From Prorocentrum cordatum (Eukaryota; Sar; Dinophyceae; Prorocentrales; Prorocentraceae): a DNA stretch of 64,000 nt. Shown in pieces: positions 44,385-54,879 of the stretch; the first letter of the stretch is position 1; each line of letters starts with the position of its first letter. Below the pieces are notes generated by a model that saw only the letters and a list, made by a program, of their open reading frames with translations, was not told the DNA's origin and searched no databases. The stretch is from contig CAUYUJ010011514.1 in assembly GCA_963575745.1 (NCBI GenBank), forward strand, positions 197,834 to 261,833. Reading direction: 5' to 3'. Made by a program: the position numbers and the translations under genes.

Positions 44385-44435
44385 GTGAGCGACCCGGCGT
44401 TCCTGAGAGGCGTTGTCGAGGCTGGCGCCAAGATG
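44385..44435 (+). CDS. W-A-F-A helical-repeat protein, second exon (3' end unresolved)
   Basis: Reads VSDPAFLRGVVEAGAKM in phase with the preceding exon, as expected after 'LLWAFGTLQ'. The 3' boundary is unclear. A pyrimidine tract ending CGCAG at 44476 could be the next acceptor, and 44477-44635 (…PLTRRAPVATPPK|gtaggc) could be a further exon, but the frame is not settled. Confidence 0.5.
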
Positions 44436-44635
44436 CCGTCTCCTCCTCGTCGTCGTCCTCCTCCCTCTCCTCGCAGGGGCAGGTTCGGGCCAGCCTGGGT
44501 CCCGAAGGGCGGATGTCATGCGCTCACGTTGTGGCGCAAGCGTTTTCGGGACTACGCCGCCCGCCGCTCTGAGCAACACGCCAAGGCGAGCCCCCTCACG
44601 CGTCGGGCCCCGGTGGCCACTCCTCCAAAGGTAGG

Positions 44636-44785
44636 CGGGTGTTTGGGCCGCAAAGACATGGATGGAGGGAGGAGGGAGGGAACGAGGGAAGGAGGGGAGG
44701 AGGAGGAGGAGGAGGAGGAGGAGGAGGAGGAGGAGGAGGAGGAGGAGGAGGAGGAGGAGGAGGAGGAGGAGGAGGAGGAGGACCA
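44636..44785 (+). repeat. GGA microsatellite inside the putative long intron
   Basis: GGAGGGAGG then pure GGA to 44781. It ends GACCAGTGT, the start of repeat element copy B. Confidence 0.93.
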
Positions 44786-45500
44786 GTGTAAACCTGAGAC
44801 GCATCAGCGATGTTGCAGTAAACCCTCCCTCCAAGTTCCACCTTCATAGGGCCCCACGATAATGTGTTCCCACTGCGGTGAATGCCCCACTGGAAGACGA
44901 ACGTCTGAGAATCCTCACCGTGCCAGAACACCATCCCTCGGACTTCAGCGTCGCGAGTCAGCGTGACTGTTGCGGCCTGACAATCCTAAACCGCGTCATA
45001 ACACCATTCCTGGGACTTCATCATCGCGAAGCAACATGTCTTTTGTGTCCTGAGAGCACCATTGCTGGGACTTCGACCATGCGAATCCTCGAAGATGTTG
45101 GACACTTTCGAAACGAATGATAGCGGTGCTAAGGCGAGAGTCAAACTTTGAAAGAGAACAACCCTTCTTAAGTGGAAGTGCTGTCATCTTTTAAGACGAA
45201 TGTGCGCGGCGCAAACTTTTAGGACGAACGTGCGCGGTGCTACTGCGAGAGCCACATTGTGAAAACGACCCGCCCTCGATTCGTGAAGCTGATCCACACT
45301 TTTAACCGAAAGGGCGCGGCGTTAAGGTGATATTCACGTTTGGAAAACGGCGCGCCCTCTATCCGCGAAGCTGTTGCATTTTCATTTGGGACTTCTGCAA
45401 CTGTCAAGCTCCCGGATCATAGATGGCGGGTAAGTCTCAGGCGAAATGACCGGCCCGCCCTACCGAAACGTTGGGGGGTAGGACAGGGAGGATTTTTTTT
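44780..45500 (+). repeat. 82-bp-period dispersed element, copy B
   Basis: The head GACCAGTGTAAACC...CGATGTTGCAGTAA, CCCTCCCTCCAAG is followed by CATTCCTGGGACTTCA-type units and decayed 82-bp units (45090-45385). The tail is GTCTCAGGCGAAATGACCGG...CAGGGAGGATTTTTTTTGTA (45436-45505). Confidence 0.85.
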
Positions 45501-45659
45501 GTATAAGGAAGAGGGATCTGAACAGAGCTCAAGCCATTACTTCGGCCAGTGCTGGTCCACTCTAGCAGCGCCCTGCTCATTGCACAGCTGAGGAGGCCCA
45601 TAATACAATAATGCTAGCATGCAAGTGCTTGTTTTTGGAGGTGGAGGGGGGGAGGAGAA

Positions 45660-46145
45660 GGAGGAGGAGGAGGAGGAGGACCAGTGCAAGCTCCCTCTTC
45701 ATAGGCCCCTACAACGGTTCATGTCCATTGAGGGAATTGCCTCGTTCGAAGACTACCGTTTGAAGACCCTGACGCATGCTGAAACATGCCAAAACATGGT
45801 TCCCGGGATTCCAGCGCCACGGATGAATCAGACTGTTTCGTCTTGACGATCCTGAATCATTCCAGAACGCCATTTCTGGGACTTCAACCCAGCGATCAAC
45901 GTAACGGTTGCACCCGCATAATCTTGAGTCCGTTCAAAGCACCATTTCTGGTACGTAGATGATGGAAAGCTGTGGAACTTTTGAAACGTTTGTAAACGAA
46001 TGTGCGCCGCGCTAAGGCGAGAGCCACATGTTGAAAAGGAACCGCCTTCGATCCGTGAAGCTCTTGCATTTTTTACAACGAATGTGCGACGCGCTAAGGT
46101 GAGAGCCACATTTTGAAAACGACCCGCCCTCAATCAGTGAAACCC
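45660..46145 (+). repeat. 82-bp-period dispersed element, copy C (tail missing)
   Basis: GACCAGTGCAAGCTCCCTCTTCATAGGCCCCTA follows a short GGA tract. 82-bp units run at 45995-46140. Instead of the usual tail it abuts a GAG tract and the minus-strand coding fragment. Confidence 0.85.
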
Positions 46146-46204
46146 TTGGAGGAGGAGGAGGAAGAAGAAGAGGAGGAGGAGGAGGAGGAGGAGGAGAAGG
46201 AGGA

Positions 46205-46722
46205 GCCTGGTTTGCGCGGACCTGCGCTGGTTTCTCCGACGGCTTTGGTTTGTCGAGCCACTCAAGTTGCTGCCAGTACTTCTTTGCGGTCGCCATATCT
46301 CCAGAATTCTCGGCCAGCTGCACCATCGACAACAATTGCTCGCGCGACAAGTCTGCTGACTGAGGCTTGACTTTGGCCTGTATGGCCGACTTGCACTTGG
46401 CTGCCATGTCTTTGTCCCTTCATGATTCGGCGAGGGCCACGAGAACTTGCATGGCGTCGACGTCGAGCTCTTCCAAGGGCTTAGCACCGCTGCCAGCACC
46501 ACGAGGTGGACCATCTTTAGCCCACGGCGGCTTCTTGCCCCCCCCTCCCTGTGTTCGAAATTCCACAGTGGTTTCACCACTTCCAGTGCAGGAGGTTTTT
46601 CGATCATAGCCACAACGCCACAACGCCACAACGCCAACCCTCGCCACAACGCTAACCCGTGCCCCCTGGCTGTCTAGATGCCGAGCGCGATGGCCTTCGC
46701 CCACCTTTGCCAGCCTTGCCAC
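46205..46722 (-). pseudogene. Unidentified coding fragment, minus strand
   Basis: Read leftward, one frame codes LEELDVDAMQVLVALAES, then an in-frame TGA, then DMAAKCKSAIQAKVKPQSAD and LSREQLLSMVQLAENSGDMA, TAKKYWQQLEWLDKPKPSEK. This is a helical, charged sequence with clear protein character, possibly a retroelement ORF1 or gag fragment. The tail runs into a GAG/CTC microsatellite (46145-46203), and a polypurine-coded Pro run follows. Family not recognised. Confidence 0.45.
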
Positions 46723-47030
46723 GGCCCTCGCGACCCGCAGCAGTCCCTGTCAATGCGAGATGGCGGTCTTCGTGGGGACTGCCGAGCACCTGCCTGACCT
46801 GAGTCAGGGCGAGGGCCACGCGGGCTTGGGCTCGCCTCTTTCTCAGCCGCCTGTGCCAGGCAGATACAGCGAGCGGCCACGGCGAGCGGCCGCCGTGGGG
46901 GAGAATTGAGGGATGAAATTGCACCACCGCCCGCTTAACACGGGCGAACGGCTGGTGTTTCGCGGAAAACGGGCGGCCCAAACAGCCCGAGCGCAAAATG
47001 CTTATCGGAGAAAGGGATGGGGGAAGACGA
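46723..47030. other. Unique GC-rich sequence
   Basis: Minus-strand frames remain open and Arg/Ala-rich and may extend the fragment at 46205-46722. No motif. Confidence 0.35.
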
Positions 47031-48550
47031 GGAGGAGGAGGAGGAGGAGGCGGAGGAGGATGATGATGATGAGGAGGAGGAGGAGGGGGAGGATGAGGAG
47101 GAAGAGGAGGAGGGGGAGGAGAATGATGAGGAGGAGGATGAGGAGGAGGGGGAGGGGGAGGAGGAGGAGGAGGAATAAGATGACGATGATGCTGATGACC
47201 CTGCTGCCAAGTATGACTATGATGGTAGTGATGATGACGATGATAATGAGGATGATGATGCTGATGATGATACTGATGCTGAGTCTGCTGCTGATGCGGA
47301 TGGTGATGCTGCTGAATGATGGTGACGACGATAACGATGCTGAGGCTGATGCTGATGATTCTGATGATGATGCTTATGATCATGATGATTATGCTGACAA
47401 TGATGATGCTGCTGGCGATGCTGCTGATGACGATGATTTTGATGAGGATGACGAGGATGCTAATACTACTAATAATGATGCTGCTGCTGCTGATGTTAAT
47501 GATGACGCTGCTGAGAAAGATGATGCTGATGATTACGATGCTGGTGATGACGACTATGATGATGCTGCTGCTGAGGATGATGATGGCGACGATGACGCTG
47601 ATGAGCATGCTGCTGATGATGCTGATGATGACGCTGTCGCTGATGATTCTGATGCTGATGGTGATGCTGATGCTGGCGACGACGACGATGCTGGTGATGA
47701 TGCTAGTGGTGCCGACGCCGACGACGATGATGTCGAGGCTGATGATGATGATGCTGATGCTGATGCTGCTGATTATGATGATGATGATGATGATGCTATC
47801 GCTGCTGATGTCGATGACGATGCCGCTGATGATGATGACGATGATGCGGATGATGGTGTTGATGCTTCTGCTGCTGCTGATGACGATGACGCTGCTGAGA
47901 ACGATGATGCTGATGATGATGCTGATGATGCTGACGATGGTGATGACGATGCTGCTGATGTTGATAAGGATGATGCTGATGCGCATGCTGATGATGGTGA
48001 TGATGATGATGCTGATTAGGCTGATGATGATGCTGATGCTGCTGATGATGATGATGATGCTGATGCTGCTGTTGATGATGATGATGATGATGATGATGCG
48101 GATGATGGTGCTGATGCTGCGGCTGATGGTGCTGATTCGGATGATTCTGGTGATGGTGATGACGACATCGATGACGATGAGGATGAGGATGATGTTGATG
48201 ATGATGAGGATGATGCTGCTGATGCTGATGATGCTGATGATGATGATTCTGCTGATGATGATGAGGATGAGGATGATGACGATGTCTGATGATACTGATG
48301 ATGATTCTGATGCTGACGATGCTGTTGTTGCTGGTGGGGGCAGTGATGATGATGATGATGATGATGACGACGACGACGACCCTGACGATGATGTCGATGA
48401 TGACATTGTTGATATTCATGCACATGTCGTTTTCGGTGTTTGTTGTTTGTTGTTGTTCGTTGTTGTTGCTGCTACTGCTGCTTTTGTTGTTTATGTTGTT
48501 GATGTGGTCGTGATTGCGATTGTGGTTGTTGTGGTTGTTGCTGCTGCTGC

Positions 48551-48584
<34 letters not shown>

Positions 48585-48685
48585 CTTGTTGTTGTTGTTG
48601 GTTTTGGTGGTGGTGATGAGGAGGATGCTGAGGAGGAGGATGAGGATGAGGAGGAGGAGGAGGATTAGGAGGAGGACGGAGGGAA
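47031..48685 (+). repeat. GGA, (GAT/GCT)n and (TTG)n microsatellite block
   Basis: GGA-rich at 47031-47175; GAT with many GCT, GAC and GTT triplets at 47176-48420; GTT/TTG at 48430-48605; GAGGAT at 48615-48675. The 3-bp periodicity is unbroken for about 1.6 kb. Confidence 0.96.
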
Positions 48686-48874
48686 TGAGGAAGATAATCC
48701 GCAGGAGCAGAGAATCGTAATCTAATTATCTTAATATCCGGAAGAGTTAATGCGAATCAGAGGAGCACAATGAGTGGAAATGGAGGGTGACGAGGGTGCG
48801 AATGAGGAGACGGAGGAGGAGCATGAGGAAACGATAGAGAAACAGGAGGAGGAGGAACAGGAGCAAGGCCAAAA

Positions 48875-48956
48875 TGCCTGGTGGGCTAGCGGTTCAGGGC
48901 TTGCGTGCTCGACATTGCCTGGTGGGCTAGCGGTTCAGAGCTTGCGTGCTCGACAT
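48875..48956 (+). repeat. 41-bp direct tandem duplication, tRNA-like sequence
   Basis: TGCCTGGTGGGCTAGCGGTT + CAGRGCTTGCGTGCTCGACAT occurs at 48875 and 48916 with one difference. The GGGCTAGCGGTTCAGAGC part resembles the A box and D arm of a Ser/Leu-type tRNA. No B box or full cloverleaf is found downstream. Confidence 0.8.
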
Positions 48957-49264
48957 GGCTAACGACTTGGGGCCCCAGGACACTGCGAGCACTTCATCCT
49001 GCGTCATCCTCCGCATCCTCTCCCTCTCTCTCTCTCTCTCTTCTTGCTCCTCCTCCTCCTCCTCCCTTTCTCTTATTTCTCCTTATTTGCACTTCCCTCC
49101 CTCCCTCCCCTCCCTTCCCCCCCTCCCTCGGCGAGCAGGGTTGGGGCGGTCTCGAGGCCACGTGCGTGATGCGCAACAGCTGCAAACCAAACCACACTTA
49201 TTTAATCGCTTCGCTCATTCCGCCGGCCCGTATTGTGCCATCGCAGGCGTTTGCTTGCGCGTTC
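48957..49264. other. Pyrimidine tract and unique sequence
   Basis: (TC)n at 49020-49042 and CCTCC to 49130, then unique sequence. No supported exon. Confidence 0.45.
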
Positions 49265-49995
49265 GTGGCCTGGTGGAGCCTCGGTGGGGCCGTTTGGGGC
49301 CTCTTGGCGCCTCTTTTTAGGCCTCTTGGAGAACTCGGGAGGCCTCCAGGGGGCCTCCTGAGCTCTCGTGACGGTCTCTTGGGGGGCTTTCGGCGGGCTC
49401 TTGGCGGTATTTGTTGGTCCTCTTGGGGCCTGGGGCCTGACGTTGTTGGTCCTCTTGGGGCCTCACGGGAGCTTATTGGGGCGTCTTGGGGGTGTCTTGG
49501 AGAGTCTCTTGGGGCCTCTTTCGGGGTCCTGGGCGCCTTCTGGGGCGGAGGGCTCGATTTTTCAGTTCTCGGTTCCCTTCTTGAGCCCCTCTTGGGCCCG
49601 TCTTGGGGCCTCTTGGTCCGCCTTGGGCAGCACTTGGGCCGTCTGGGGGGCGCTCTTGGGCCGCTCCGGGGCCGTCTTGGGAGCCTCGTGGGCCGTCTTG
49701 GAGCAGTCTTGAAGGCCTCTTGGGCCCTCTTGGAGCGTCCGGAAGCGAAAAGGCCAGAACGCAAAAAAACATAGAAAAAACCAATGAAAATCAACGATTT
49801 TGGCAACTTGGGGCCCTCTTCGGAGGCCTCTTGGAAGGCCCTTGGAGCGTCTTGGAGGCCTCTTGGGCTGTCTTGGGGCCATCTGGGGCGTCTTCGGGCG
49901 ATCTTTGGCTGTCTCGGGCCTCTCTTGGACCGTCTAGAAAGCTTCTCGGGGCCCTCTTGGACCGATCTGGAGCCCTCTTGGACTCCGAAACAGAA
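49265..49995 (+). repeat. Long GGCC/CTTGG degenerate tandem array
   Basis: About 11-12 bp units. AT-richer cores lie at 49545-49580 (GGAGGGCTCGATTTTTCAG) and 49738-49805 (GCGAAAAGGCCAGAACGCAA, then AATGAAAATCAACGATTTTG). Confidence 0.9.
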
Positions 49996-50935
49996 CTCCG
50001 GCATCTCTGACCCGACCTTGCCGGGGACTTGCCGGGGACTTGCCGGGACCTTGCCGGGGTACTTTTCGTCCGGGGACCCCCAGGGGCCGCCCCGCGCGCG
50101 CGAACTAGAAATACTGTTAACCAGGTACCGGAGATCTTAGCACGCCCTGGCCCGTTGGGCCGGCGAATTCCTATTCCCTCTTTTCCCTCTCCTCCTGCTC
50201 CTCTCCCCCTCTCCCGCTCTCTTCCTTCCCCCCTCCACCTTCTTCTCCCCCCCTGTCTGGGGGGCGGAGCCTCGCAACTCCAGGGGTTGCAGGGGGGGGG
50301 GCCCGAGCTGTGCGCAGCCACGCGTCTTGGGGCCCAGGGCGCCCGAGACCAGGAGGGAGGAGGGAGGGAGGGAGGGAGGCAGGGAGGGAGGAGGTGGACC
50401 AGGAGAAGGAGGAGGAGGAGGAGGAGGAGGAGGAGGAGGAGGAGGAACCCCGCGGCCCAGGTTCCCGCGCGGGGGCTCAAAGAGGGGGTGGAACCGCTGC
50501 CGAGGTCGAACTCCTGCGCGCGTTTAGCCTTTTTCCAGCAGGAGTTTGAGAAGCAAGCCCCCTGTCGAGGTCGGACTGATCCGCGCCCCTCAGCGTATAA
50601 GCTTCAGATTTTATATTGGACGAATGTTCGTCATAAGTAGCAGATGTCAAACATATTCTCAGGATGGAGAGCTTGCCCCGAGCCTTCTTGGTTGCCAGGA
50701 GGCTTACTCCAAGCTGGGCCATCGCGTTGCCAGTGCTGTTTCCAGGACGCGGGCCAGTAAGCCCGCTCTAGGCCCGCCCGCTCGCCTGGAGTGCACATCG
50801 CGTGGCCCTCGTATTGCAAAGCTCTTACGGCCAGCTCTGCCGACCCTGAGAAGAGGACAGCTTGGGCACAAGAGGTGGAAGGGCGACGGGAGCCAGGGGC
50901 AGTGTCGGCTTTACTGCGAGGGCGAAAATCTGATG
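49996..50935. other. Unique sequence with short CTTGCCGGGGA repeats and a GGA tract
   Basis: Four CTTGCCGGGRAC units at 50015-50058; C/T-rich at 50170-50260; GGA tract at 50355-50445. No gene is recognised between the W-A-F-A exons. Confidence 0.5.
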
Positions 50936-51075
50936 ACCTTCGGCCCATCCCGTCACTGTGTCGGGGTTACGTAAAGGCCTCGGGCGCAGTCTTGGGGCTC
51001 TTGGGGAGCCTTTCTTTGTTGGAGGGTCCCTCGTGGGCCACTTTGGTGAGTCTAGGGCCCCCGAGGGCCGAGATC
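50936..51075 (+). repeat. Head segment plus short GGCC/CTTGG array
   Basis: TTCGGCCCATCCCGTCACTG (50939-50958) and GTCGGGGTTACG precede CTTGGGGCTCTTGGGGAGCC units to about 51060. Confidence 0.8.
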
Positions 51076-51254
51076 TCAGCGAAAAGCCGCCCGGTCGGGC
51101 CGGCGGTTCGTCCCGAGTCGCTTTGTCGACGGCCTCGAAGGCCCCTGGCGAGAGCCCCCCGCGGCCGAGGTATCAGCGAAAAGCACAGCCCGCTCCAACC
51201 TTTTGGGAGCTTACGACCTCTGTGTCTGGGGCCGCGGATCGAACAACCATATCG

Positions 51255-51275
51255 GAGGATAGTAGCAGTAGTAGC

Positions 51276-51338
<63 letters not shown>

Positions 51339-51351
51339 CGTAGTCGTAGTC

Positions 51352-51405
<54 letters not shown>

Positions 51406-51406
51406 A

Positions 51407-51463
<57 letters not shown>

Positions 51464-51464
51464 C

Positions 51465-51508
<44 letters not shown>

Positions 51509-51579
51509 GAGTAGTAGTAGTAGTAGTAGTAGTAGGAGTAGTAATAGTAGTAGTAGTCATCGTAGTCGTAGTCGTAGTC

Positions 51580-51641
<62 letters not shown>

Positions 51642-51655
51642 CGTAGTCGTACCTG
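51255..51655 (+). repeat. (AGT)n microsatellite, about 400 bp
   Basis: Nearly pure TAG/AGT triplets with CGT blocks at 51336-51350, 51560-51580 and 51640-51650. All frames except the TAG one remain open (poly-Ser, poly-Val), as does the complement (poly-Thr, poly-Tyr). Confidence 0.97.
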
Positions 51656-52164
51656 GCAAGGGTCGGGAGGGAAGTCATCGGGCGTTGTTGGCCCTCAGTC
51701 GGGCCTCCAGAGGCCGCCGGAGACCTCCTGAGACTCCCGTGAGAGCCGAAGTTGCCAACAACAGCATCGCGATAAGTCACGACCAGAGCCACAGACTCCA
51801 TCTTTCTGCGGTATTTTTAGAACCGGATCATATGTGCTCCATCCGTGGACTGTCTGAAGTCATTGAGCTTCGAGATCAGAGTTATGAGGACACGCCTGGC
51901 CCGCCCTCACGACACCCCTCTGACGAAACACCTGGTGGTGCAGGGAGGATGCATCCAGCTGCCTTCGAAAAGTCCCGCCACCGTGCTAGCTCAGTACTCT
52001 CGGAGGCGACTGTTCGAAGGGCGAGAGGAGGCTGTAATCCGAGCCGAGCGGCGTTAAAGGGACAGTGTGCGTGGACGGTTGGAGTAATGGTCAGAACGCT
52101 GTCACATGTCATGCTCCGATCGTGTGAGGTCGTCCTGGGGCGGACTGGGAGGAGGAAGGAAACG
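51656..52164. other. Unique sequence, no gene seen
   Basis: No motif recognised. Confidence 0.45.
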
Positions 52165-53045
52165 ATCACGAGGGGGGTGTAAGGAGGAGGAGGAGGAGGA
52201 GGAGAAGGAAGAGAAGGAGGAGGAGGCGGAGGAGAAGAGGAGGAGGAGGAGGAGGAGGAGGACCAGTGTTAAACCACCAAGAGGCATCAACGATGTTTGA
52301 ATAATCCCTCCCTCCAAGCTCCCTCTTCATAGGCCCCTACAACGGTTCGTTTCCACTGGGGGAACTGCCTCGTTGGAAGACAACCGTTTGAAGACTGAAG
52401 CATGCCCAAATATTGTTCTCGGGATTCCAAAGCCACGGAACAACCTGACAGTTGCGTCTTGACGACCCTGAATCATGCCAGAACGCCATTCCTGGGACTT
52501 CAACACAGCGAATCAACGTAACTGTTGCGCCCTTATATGCCTGAATCCTTTTTAAACAACATTTCTGGTACGTTGGTGATGGGAACCCCTGAAACTCTTG
52601 CAATTTGTGTAAACGAATGTGCGCGGTGCTAAGGCGAGAACCACATTTTGAAAAGGAACCGCCCTCAATCCGTGAAGTTCTTGCCAATTTTAGAACGAGT
52701 ATACGCCGCGCTAAGGCGAGAGCCACATTTTGAAAACGGGTGGCCCTCGATCCGTGGAATTCTTGCAACGTTTCAAAACGAATATGCGCCGCGCTAATGC
52801 TAGAACCACATTTGAAAACCATCCGCCCTCAGTCTGTGAATCTCTTGTTATTTTTAGCACGAATGTGCGCCGCGCTAAGGCGAGAGCCACATTTTGAAAA
52901 CGACCCGCCCTCCATCTGTGAAGCTGTTGTCAATGTGTAAGCTTCAGTCGGGGGTGAGGAAGTCTCAGGCGAAACGCCCGGCCCGCCCTAAAAACTTGCC
53001 TCGGGGTGCGACAGGGAGAAATTCTTTATAAGGAAAAGGAATGGA
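52165..53045 (+). repeat. GGA tract and 82-bp-period dispersed element, copy D (most complete)
   Basis: The GGA tract at 52180-52262 ends GACCAGTGTTAAACC, the element's left edge. A head follows (52262-52350), then CATTCCTGGGACTTCAAC, then four 82-bp units (52614, 52696, 52779, 52860). The tail GTCTCAGGCGAAACGCCCGG...TTCTTTATAAGGAAAAGGAA (52962-53041) comes next, and then GGA again. This copy defines the full element, about 780 bp. Confidence 0.9.
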
Positions 53046-53346
53046 GTAGGAGGAGAAGGAGGAGGAGGAGGCGGAGGGCTCTGAGGGCTTAGATGATACG
53101 AGCCGCTCCTGCGGTCCCTGGCCACGCGAGGGTCAGCGCGGAGGGGGGGAAGAGCCACCCGCGCACCAGGCGACGCGCCAACCACGCCGAGCCAATAAGG
53201 CCCGGCCACGAGGAGCCACACAAGGTCCCAGGCCCCAAAGGGCCAAGCCAACCCTACCACGTCCCGGGGAGGAACGTGGTGAGGCTGTAGCCGTGCGCGG
53301 AAGGATCCCCCCCCACGCCCCCGACCCCAAGTCAGACCGAAACGAC

Positions 53347-53607
53347 CTTGCACAGGGAAGTGCCGGAAAACCTCTGCCAATTCTGGTCGCTGCCATCTTC
53401 ACGCAGAATGCCCCACGCGTCCACGGCCTCACGCGGCATGCGCCACGCGAATCCAATGAAGCGATCTTCACTGCAACGGTCCCCAGCATCCCCATCAACC
53501 AGAATGGCGAACTTGCCAAACAACTTTGGCTCGATCTTGCCATTCATTTTCGTCTCGGCTGCGCCAATGCTTGCAAGAGTGCTTGAGGACGTGCTGATGA
53601 CGCCCAT
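53347..53607 (-). CDS. Unidentified exon, minus strand
   Basis: 87 codons from ATG (complement of 53605-53607) to a donor TGTGCAAG|GTCGTT at 53347/53346. The protein is non-repetitive: MGVISTSSSTLASIGAAETK, then MNGKIEPKLFGKFAILVDGD and AGDRCSEDRFIGFAWRMPRE and the end QNWQRFSGTSLCK. Composition and codon use look genuinely coding, and the frame is open further upstream into a GGA/TCC tract, so the true start may lie elsewhere. No family is recognised. The downstream exon would be at lower coordinates and was not found before the 82-bp repeat element. Confidence 0.5.
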
Positions 53608-53699
53608 CTTCACCTCACATCCACCATGGCTCGCCCGCGCTGCGCCGCTTCGAAGTGCGCGCGGGCAAGGCCCCTTTGGGCCCGCGGCGGCTAGGACGA

Positions 53700-53935
53700 G
53701 GCGCAGGAGGAGGAGGAGGAGGAGGAGGAGGAGGAGGAGGCGAAGGCGGAGGAAAAGGAGGAGGAGGAGGAGGAGGAGGAGGAGGAGGAGGAGGAGGAGG
53801 AGCAGGAGCATCGTAGTGGGCGGGTGCGATGTGGAACACTATCATGGTGATGATGGTGGGAAGGAGGAGGTGGAGGAGGTGGAAGAGGAGGAAGAAAACC
53901 GTCACATAAGATGTGATGTTTTTGTCAGCATATCT
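53700..53935 (+). repeat. (GGA)n microsatellite
   Basis: GGA with GCG and GCA interruptions at 53705-53812; purine-rich to 53895. Confidence 0.92.
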
Positions 53936-53944
53936 TGAGGTGCT

Positions 53945-54410
53945 CTAATGGTGCCCAGTTGGACCGTCTCACTTGGGGTCTTCTTGGGCCGTATTGGGGC
54001 CCTCTTGGGCTATCGTGGGGCTGTGTTGGTTCGTCTTGGGGCCCTTCCTCTCGGCCGCTTGGGAGGTCTGTTGACGCTGTCGCGGATCCGTCTTGGGGCC
54101 GTCCTGGACCGCCGACGGGCCCCCCTCTTGCGCCGTTCTTGTACTGTCTTGGGGCTCTCTTGGCCGTCTTCTTGGGGCCGTCGTAGAGCTGTCTTGGTGC
54201 CGTCTTGGGCCATCGAGGGTGCTTCTGAGACCGTCTTCGGTCCCTCCGGAGGCTCCCTTGGGTCAACCTGGGGCTTTCTTGGGGCCGTCTTGGGCCGTCT
54301 AGGGACCCTCTTGGGCTGTCTTGAAGCCGCTTTGAAGGATGGTATGGCTATTCTGGAGCTTCCTTGGGCCATTTCGGGGCCACCTTGGAGGCCCCATCTT
54401 TGGCTTCAGG
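53945..54410 (+). repeat. GGCC/CTTGG degenerate tandem array
   Basis: GGGCCGTCTTGGGGCCCTC-type units to about 54395, followed by a pyrimidine-rich stretch with a C run at 54448-54461. Confidence 0.9.
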
Positions 54411-54654
54411 CAAACAAAAACATAAACTTCTCCTCCCCTCCCCCCTGCCCCCCCCCCCCCAGACATCTGGCTGCTCCGATTTTTTCGACTCGTGGGCCCC
54501 AGAGGTCTGGACCCTTTCCCTGGGGCCCGTTTTTGATCTGGAGTCGTTTTTGGACGGTCCCGAGGCCCAGCAAAAAACGGCCTCGGCCGAAGACGGCCCC
54601 CCAAACCGCCCGTTCCAATCTTTTCTGGAGCCCCTCGGAGCTCTGCCCCCCCAG

Positions 54655-54879
54655 AGCCCCGAGGACACCGCGAACGCGCTGTGGGCCCTGGAGCGCCTGC
54701 GGGCGCTCGACCTCGAGCTGCTCGCGGCCCTGGGCGGGCAGGCCCTCCGCAGCCTGCGGCTCCTGAGGCCCGCTGGCCTCGCCGCCGTGCTCACCGCGCT
54801 CGCGCGCGCGTGCCGCGGCGTGCCCCCCGAGCGGTGGCCGCCCGTGGTGCCCCGGCTCGTCGGCGCCGTCGCCGGTGAG
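54655..54879 (+). CDS. W-A-F-A helical-repeat protein, exon
   Basis: Acceptor CTCTGCCCCCCCAG at 54654. The same frame is open back to a second acceptor at 54462, so the exon could be longer. It reads SPEDTANALWALERLRALDL, ELLAALGGQALRSLRLLRPA, GLAAVLTALARACRGVPPER and ends RLVGAVAGE. The A-N-A-L-W-A-L motif matches the repeat signature of the exons on either side. Ending at GGTGAG (54879) joins in phase 0 to the next exon. Ending at the first GT (54874) would not. Confidence 0.65.

Noticed and set aside
49130-49200. R-N-S-C-K-P-N-H read as a SET-domain fragment
   Set aside because: Only a six-residue resemblance, with no further SET motifs and the start of a GGCC array directly after.
50925-50965. 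CTGATGA followed by a stem as a hammerhead ribozyme core
   Set aside because: The CTGATGA is absent in the other copies of this head segment, and no GAAA core or cleavage-site stem is present.
51255-51655. Poly-Ser / poly-Val / poly-Tyr frames across the AGT tract
   Set aside because: Microsatellite translation.
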